From NCBI GenBank assembly GCA_026986885.1, contig JALSNT010000083.1, forward strand, positions 1 through 17,803: DNA of 17,803 nucleotides, read 5' to 3'. A model generated the notes under the pieces. It made no database searches. It saw nothing but the letters and a program-made list of their open reading frames with translations, and was not told the DNA's origin. This DNA is from Desulfobulbaceae bacterium (GTDB lineage: Bacteria; Desulfobacterota; Desulfobulbia; Desulfobulbales; Desulfobulbaceae). Position numbers and translations under genes: made by a program. Position 1 is the first letter of the stretch; every line of letters starts with the position of its first letter. This document shows, one piece after another, positions 13,947 through 17,803 of the stretch.

Positions 13947-15743
13947 CTAATAGGCAATCAGCAGCCAGGCGTTGGCAATGGCAACGCTGATAATCATGTA
14001 GGGAAAAGCCACTTTCATAAACTGGCCGAATTTCATCGGATAACCGGCAGATTCGGCGATACCGATGGTCACGACATTGGCGCTGGCGCCAATCATTGTG
14101 CCATTGCCTCCAAAACATGCGCCAAATGCCAGGGCCCACCAGAGCACCCCGGACTCAGCGCCGGGAATAACCTGGGTCAGATAGCCGACAATGGGGAGCA
14201 TGGTGGCGGTAAAAGGAATGTTGTCGACAAAGGCGCTCATTAATGCGGACACCCAGAGAATCAGACAGATGGACACAACCAGATTTCCATGGGAAAGATA
14301 CAGTACCCAGTCGGCAACAATATCTAAAAGACCGGCCTCTTCAACCGCCCCGACCAACATGAACAGGAACATGAAAAAGAGCAAAGTGGTCCATTCGATA
14401 TCTTTTTCTATAAGTTCCAGAAGGTCGATTTTTTTGGTCAGCAGGCCGTAGGCAAAGAGGAGGGAGGCTCCGAACAGCGCAGCAATACAAACCTCCATGT
14501 GCAGTATACCGTGGGTGAGAAACATGCCGATAACCATTACCATAATAATGAGCCCCACGGACAGAAGGGTGGCATCGGTTATCTGGTATTCCTCTCTCAG
14601 CTTGGCGATAAAGGCTTGGATATCGGTCACTGTTGCCTTGTTAAATTCCTTGCCATAGGCCAGTTTCGTATACGCAAATAAAACGACAATGGAGACTATA
14701 CATACCGGAGCCAGGTTTTTCACAAAATCTATAAAGGTAAGCGCGGCATAGGAGCCGATCATAATGTTGGGCGGGTCACCGATCAGGGTCGCGGTCCCGC
14801 CGATATTGGAAGCCAGGATCTCGGGAATCAGAAGGGCCAGAGGGGAAATACCAAGCGAAAGGGCGATTTCGATGGATACCGGCGTCAGCAGAAGCATGGT
14901 GGTCACGTTATCCAGAAACGCTGAAGTGACGGCGGTAAAGGCCATGAGAATCATGGCAAGGACCATGACATTGCCCCTGGCCAGTTGATAGCATTTATAA
15001 GCGCACCACTGGAATATTCCGGTATGTTTGAGAATACCGACAATGATCATCATACCCATGAGCAGGAAAATGACATTCATGTCAATGGCATGAATGGCAC
15101 TTTCATACGAAAGGATATGATATTCCGGATTAAAGGTCCCAAGGGTATAGCTGATAACCAGCATGAGAGAAGCCCCCAGCATGGCGGCCAGGGTCCTGTG
15201 CAGGAGCTCAAAAGAAATAAGGATATAGGCCAGAATAAAAATCACGGTGGCAATCCAGAAAGCCGGCCCGGCGGCCCGTTTGATGGTTATCGCCGTATGC
15301 ACGGTTATACCGTCGCTGCCATGCTGAATTGCGGACTCGTCAATATGAATGGATGTTCGTTTATAACTTGGTTTGTAGGCCTCGATTTCGATATCATGGC
15401 CCACTGTTCCCGCGGGCAGGGAAAAAACAGCCTGAAAACTGCCGTCCATTTCCGTGGTGATGCCTCCTCCCCCGGCATGGCCGCCATGCCCGCTGAGAGG
15501 CATGGTCAGTTCTTGACCGTTTATTTTTACCAATATCTCGGCATCATCAATCCCTGCGCCGTGAGGATTAGTTATTTTTCCAAATATATTAAATGATTGG
15601 GTATCTGTTTCCGGGCCGGACGCGTGGCGGTCATGCTGTTGTACCGTCATAACGGCTGAATAACCCATGGCCGGGGCCATGCATGTCACCAGGAAAAATG
15701 AAAAGAGCGTTATGAGCGCTCGGCGCATTGTTGACAACTGCAT
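13947..15743 (-). CDS. ArsB/NhaD-type (SLC13/P-permease) ion transporter with exported Ig-like N-terminal domain
   Basis: The protein has 598 residues. Residues 1-29 look like a signal peptide. Residues 50-155 form a beta-sandwich domain of the carboxypeptidase-regulatory/Ig-like type (F-N-I-F-G-K-I-T-N-P-H-G-A-G start), interrupted by a Gly/His loop G-H-G-G-H-A-G-G-G-G at 85-94. From about residue 160 there are 11 or 12 helices of the ArsB/NhaD permease family. The paired signatures are S-A-F-L-D-N-V-T-T-M (274-283) with G-D-P-P-N-I (322-327), and S-A-F-V-D-N-I-P (503-510) with G-A-S-A-N-V (552-557). This clade includes Na+/H+ antiporters and the OCA2 P protein; the substrate here is not fixed by sequence. 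The start has AGGAGATAGGAGT just before the ATG. A promoter and leader lie upstream, and the Usp gene follows 19 bp after the stop. Confidence 0.88.
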   Translation of the reverse strand: MQLSTMRRALITLFSFFLVTCMAPAMGYSAVMTVQQHDRHASGPETDTQSFNIFGKITNPHGAGIDDAEILVKINGQELTMPLSGHGGHAGGGGITTEMDGSFQAVFSLPAGTVGHDIEIEAYKPSYKRTSIHIDESAIQHGSDGITVHTAITIKRAAGPAFWIATVIFILAYILISFELLHRTLAAMLGASLMLVISYTLGTFNPEYHILSYESAIHAIDMNVIFLLMGMMIIVGILKHTGIFQWCAYKCYQLARGNVMVLAMILMAFTAVTSAFLDNVTTMLLLTPVSIEIALSLGISPLALLIPEILASNIGGTATLIGDPPNIMIGSYAALTFIDFVKNLAPVCIVSIVVLFAYTKLAYGKEFNKATVTDIQAFIAKLREEYQITDATLLSVGLIIMVMVIGMFLTHGILHMEVCIAALFGASLLFAYGLLTKKIDLLELIEKDIEWTTLLFFMFLFMLVGAVEEAGLLDIVADWVLYLSHGNLVVSICLILWVSALMSAFVDNIPFTATMLPIVGYLTQVIPGAESGVLWWALAFGACFGGNGTMIGASANVVTIGIAESAGYPMKFGQFMKVAFPYMIISVAIANAWLLIAY

Positions 15744-15785
15744 ACTCCTATCTCCTGAAGCTTATGTGAGTTGTGCCGATCTCTT

Positions 15786-15838
15786 TATTGCCGGGAAAAC
15801 AAAACAGATGCCGCTCGGGCATGATGCCGTTTGCAATA
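15786..15838 (-). promoter_or_regulatory. Foldable 5' leader of the NhaD-like/Usp operon
   Basis: TATTGC (15838-15833) pairs with GCAATA (15791-15786), enclosing a hairpin ATGCC-CGAGC-GGCAT (about 15822-15808). An upstream GGCAT (about 15828-15824) can pair instead with the same ATGCC. The inner hairpin is followed by C-TGTTTTGTTTT. The structure starts almost exactly at the transcription start predicted from the promoter at 15846-15874. Confidence 0.4.
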
Positions 15839-15845
15839 CGCGTGT

Positions 15846-15874
15846 GATATATATTAAATAATAAATTATTTCAA
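15846..15874 (-). promoter_or_regulatory. Sigma70-type promoter of the NhaD-like/Usp operon
   Basis: On the minus strand TTGAAA (15874-15869, five of six matches) and TATATC (15851-15846, four of six) are 17 bp apart in a very AT-rich tract. The predicted transcription start is near 15839, about 95 nt before the ATG at 15743. Confidence 0.6.
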
Positions 15875-15897
15875 TATAAATGTAATTGATGTTAAGG

Positions 15898-15924
15898 AAA
15901 ACTTAAATATAACCGCTGAAGCGG
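15898..15924 (-). terminator. Weak terminator-like hairpin after the APC permease gene
   Basis: CCGC-TTCA-GCGG (15924-15913) is a short 4-5 bp GC stem followed by TTATATTTAAGTTTT. It lies 82 bp beyond the APC stop at 16006. The stem is short and the T-tract interrupted, so termination would be partial. Confidence 0.4.
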
Positions 15925-15954
15925 CAGGGCAATAGGTGGCTAACAGCGGCAGGG
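15920..15954. repeat. 10-bp direct repeat in the APC 3' region
   Basis: AGCGGCAGGG occurs at 15920-15929 and 15945-15954. The first copy contributes one arm of the terminator-like hairpin, so the second copy offers an alternative pairing partner. This may be chance. Confidence 0.4.
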
Positions 15955-16005
15955 AACTTGAGAAAGCAATCGCATGCTTCCGCAGCCGGTACGTCTCATA
16001 TCTAT

Positions 16006-17769
16006 TCAGATAATCAAACGCACTCCACCCAGCTCTTCAATACGATAGGGGAAACGGTCGCCGGGAGAGCCGATAAACATGAAATTAACCGGCACATTCC
16101 ATTCCTTTGAAAGTTTCTGAATGAGATCGGGTCCAAAGGTGCCGGTCAGCTCGACATATTCAATCTCAATTTCGGGATATTCACGATCAAGAAATTCTAT
16201 ATCACGACGCAATTTTGCACAAATCTCCTCATCATGTTCCTTCTGGACGGTAACAATTTTTATTTTCTTGGTGTGTTCGTTATTCTTGATGTAGAGCAGC
16301 ACCTTGTTGAGATTTGCCAGGTTATCACCCCTGGTAAAAAAGACAAACTCCTGGGAAGTAATACGATCAATCAGATCACTTACCCCCCGGTTGATCTTGG
16401 AAACCATTTTTGCCACCGGGACAAACAGGTATTCAACAAAACTGAGTACCATTTCAAGAAGCGCCGTTTTATTCAACATGATGCCGACAAAGAGCATGGT
16501 GGGGATAAAATATTCCAGGAAAATTGTCAGATTTGCCGGAGCTCCGCCTTCCGGTTGCTTAATCACGTTTCCTGCCAGGGCAATGGTAACAAACAACACT
16601 GCAACAAGTACGGAAATCCAGCCGGCCTTTTCCGGCCTCGGCAACCGTTTTCTTCGTATCTTAAGTAAAATGTTACCGATCCCGAACAGTCCCATAACCG
16701 ATAGAAAGGAAATGGTATACACTCCCGCCAGCACACCAACCCGTCCATGGGTAAGAAACAGGATGGATACAGAGAGGAGAAAAAACAGAATAATGATCCG
16801 GTAAGAACTGCCGCGCCGGTTTTTTTTCAGGAAAAAAGCGGGCATGATCCGATCAAGAGTCATTCGTTCAAGAAGGCCGGTAACACCGACAAATGAAGTA
16901 AGCACCGCCCCGCTTAACACCAGAAAGGCATCAACGGAGACCATGGTCGGCAGTAGCCGGTTCCCTGTCAGCCCTGCCATGTGAGAGAGCAAATCCGCCT
17001 CATGAAGCTTAACCTCGGGAATCGGAATCAGGGCCAGAGCAAGAAAGGCCATGAGCGGATTAAAAATCGAGACCGCCAACCACATATTCCGCAGTGTCTT
17101 GGGAAAAACACCGGCCTCCTGTTCCTCGACAAAATTTGCTGAACTCTCAAACCCGGATATACCAAGCATGGCCGCGGAAAAACCCCAGAAGATGGCCATA
17201 GTTACCGTACCGTGCGGGACGGGCTGGTGATTGTTGGCGATGAAAACGGCAAGGCCGTTTTGAGCCAGATAAATACCGATGGTTGAGCAAAGCAGGATCA
17301 GGGTCGTCAAATGAAAAAGAAAAATTATCACGGCTACCATTGCCGATTCGCCGATACCAAGAATCGTCAAACCCATAAAAAAAGAAAGCAGGCCGATGGT
17401 CGCCGAGGTAATCGGCAAGGCCGGAATAATGGAATGGAGATAGTGCATGGCTTCCGAGGCGGAAATTACGGCGGTTGCCATATAGGAGAGCAGGGTCAGG
17501 GCTGCAGCCAGAGAGGCAACCTGCTTGCTGGTTGTATTGAGCAAAGCATTATAGGCGCCGCCATTGAGCGGCAGCGCCCCGACGACCTCTCCGTAAATCT
17601 TTCTAAACAAATAGAGAACCACCGCAACAATCAAAAGTGAAATCCATGCATATTGACCGGCGGCAATAATGGTCAACGCCGAGACATAGAGGACCGAAGA
17701 GGTGATATCATTACCGCAGATGGCAGTGGCCTGCAGCTCTGAGAGCTTTGTACCTTTTTCCTGTTTCAT
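16006..17769 (-). CDS. APC-superfamily amino-acid-type permease with soluble C-terminal domain
   Basis: The protein has 587 residues. The first 430 or so hold about 12 membrane helices. Helix 1 carries the broken-helix substrate segment A-T-A-I-C-G-N-D-I-T-S-S, and after helix 2 comes the family stretch G-A-L-P-L-N-G-G-A-Y-N. Helix 6 has G-I-S-G-F-E-S-S. These features place it among APC amino acid/polyamine/organocation transporters; the substrate is not readable. Residues 475-587 are a soluble alpha/beta domain with F-F-T-R-G-D-N-L, I-K-I-V-T-V-Q-K-E-H and a final G-G-V-R-L-I-I. It looks Usp- or nucleotide-binding-like and is probably cytoplasmic and regulatory. The ATG at 17769 has no good ribosome site, and only 34 bp of upstream sequence is visible, so the promoter is not seen. 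The gene is probably a separate unit from the NhaD-like operon. Confidence 0.9.
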   Translation of the reverse strand: MKQEKGTKLSELQATAICGNDITSSVLYVSALTIIAAGQYAWISLLIVAVVLYLFRKIYGEVVGALPLNGGAYNALLNTTSKQVASLAAALTLLSYMATAVISASEAMHYLHSIIPALPITSATIGLLSFFMGLTILGIGESAMVAVIIFLFHLTTLILLCSTIGIYLAQNGLAVFIANNHQPVPHGTVTMAIFWGFSAAMLGISGFESSANFVEEQEAGVFPKTLRNMWLAVSIFNPLMAFLALALIPIPEVKLHEADLLSHMAGLTGNRLLPTMVSVDAFLVLSGAVLTSFVGVTGLLERMTLDRIMPAFFLKKNRRGSSYRIIILFFLLSVSILFLTHGRVGVLAGVYTISFLSVMGLFGIGNILLKIRRKRLPRPEKAGWISVLVAVLFVTIALAGNVIKQPEGGAPANLTIFLEYFIPTMLFVGIMLNKTALLEMVLSFVEYLFVPVAKMVSKINRGVSDLIDRITSQEFVFFTRGDNLANLNKVLLYIKNNEHTKKIKIVTVQKEHDEEICAKLRRDIEFLDREYPEIEIEYVELTGTFGPDLIQKLSKEWNVPVNFMFIGSPGDRFPYRIEELGGVRLII

Positions 17770-17803
17770 AAGGACGACTATATCTTCTTACGATATGCAA
17801 TAT

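Noticed and set aside
14985..15596. 203-codon plus-strand ORF opposite the NhaD-like gene
   Set aside because: It is antisense to membrane helices and the Ig-like domain of a convincing gene. Its His/Asn-rich product is typical of antisense frames.

Overview
Every supported gene lies on the minus strand, so transcription runs from high to low coordinates. The window looks like a Gram-negative, mid-GC bacterium. Sec-type signal peptides, strong GGAGG ribosome sites, and the mix of TauE/SafE exporters, a TIGR02186-like protein and unusual PEP-synthase-like proteins fit a Desulfobacterota (Desulfobulbales-type) sulfur-metabolising anaerobe. That assignment is inference from gene content only. 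No rRNA, tRNA, IS element, integrase or CRISPR array was seen.

Layout in transcription order. (1) 17769-16006: an APC-family permease with a soluble C-terminal domain, followed by a weak terminator-like hairpin. (2) 15874-15786: a good sigma70-type promoter and a short foldable leader, then a two-gene unit: an ArsB/NhaD-type ion permease with an N-terminal signal peptide and Ig-like domain (15743-13947), and a tandem universal stress protein (13927-12989). (3) A ClC chloride channel/antiporter with a CBS pair (12823-11039), closed by a good nested-hairpin terminator (10974-10913). (4) A TauE/SafE permease (10701-9670) and a small DUF1634-like membrane protein (9650-9228), closed by a textbook terminator (9172-9142). 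(5) A second TauE/SafE permease (9067-8135), a TIGR02186-like membrane-anchored exported protein (8126-7299), a probable unannotated 70-residue protein (7288-7076), PEP-synthase-like protein 2 (7069-4508) and a stand-alone receiver protein (4518-4093) that overlaps it. (6) After a 314-bp structured gap with a promoter candidate: a DUF202 membrane protein fused to a receiver domain (3778-2726), PEP-synthase-like protein 1 (2710-146), and the first codons of another, probably membrane-anchored, protein running off the left edge (73-1).

The first half (17.8-7.3 kb) is mainly envelope transport of cations, anions, sulfite-type anions and amino acids or other organic solutes, plus a stress protein. 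The second half (7.1-0 kb) is the unusual part. It holds two paralogous proteins with an intact ATP-grasp domain and a phosphohistidine swivel domain, but with a different conserved C-terminal domain where PEP synthase has its PEP/pyruvate-binding barrel. Each sits directly beside a response-regulator receiver protein. One of those receivers is fused to a DUF202 membrane domain preceded by twelve heptads with an invariant arginine. I infer an ATP-driven phosphotransfer/signalling module linked to membrane transport, but no substrate or phosphotransfer partner can be read from the sequence.
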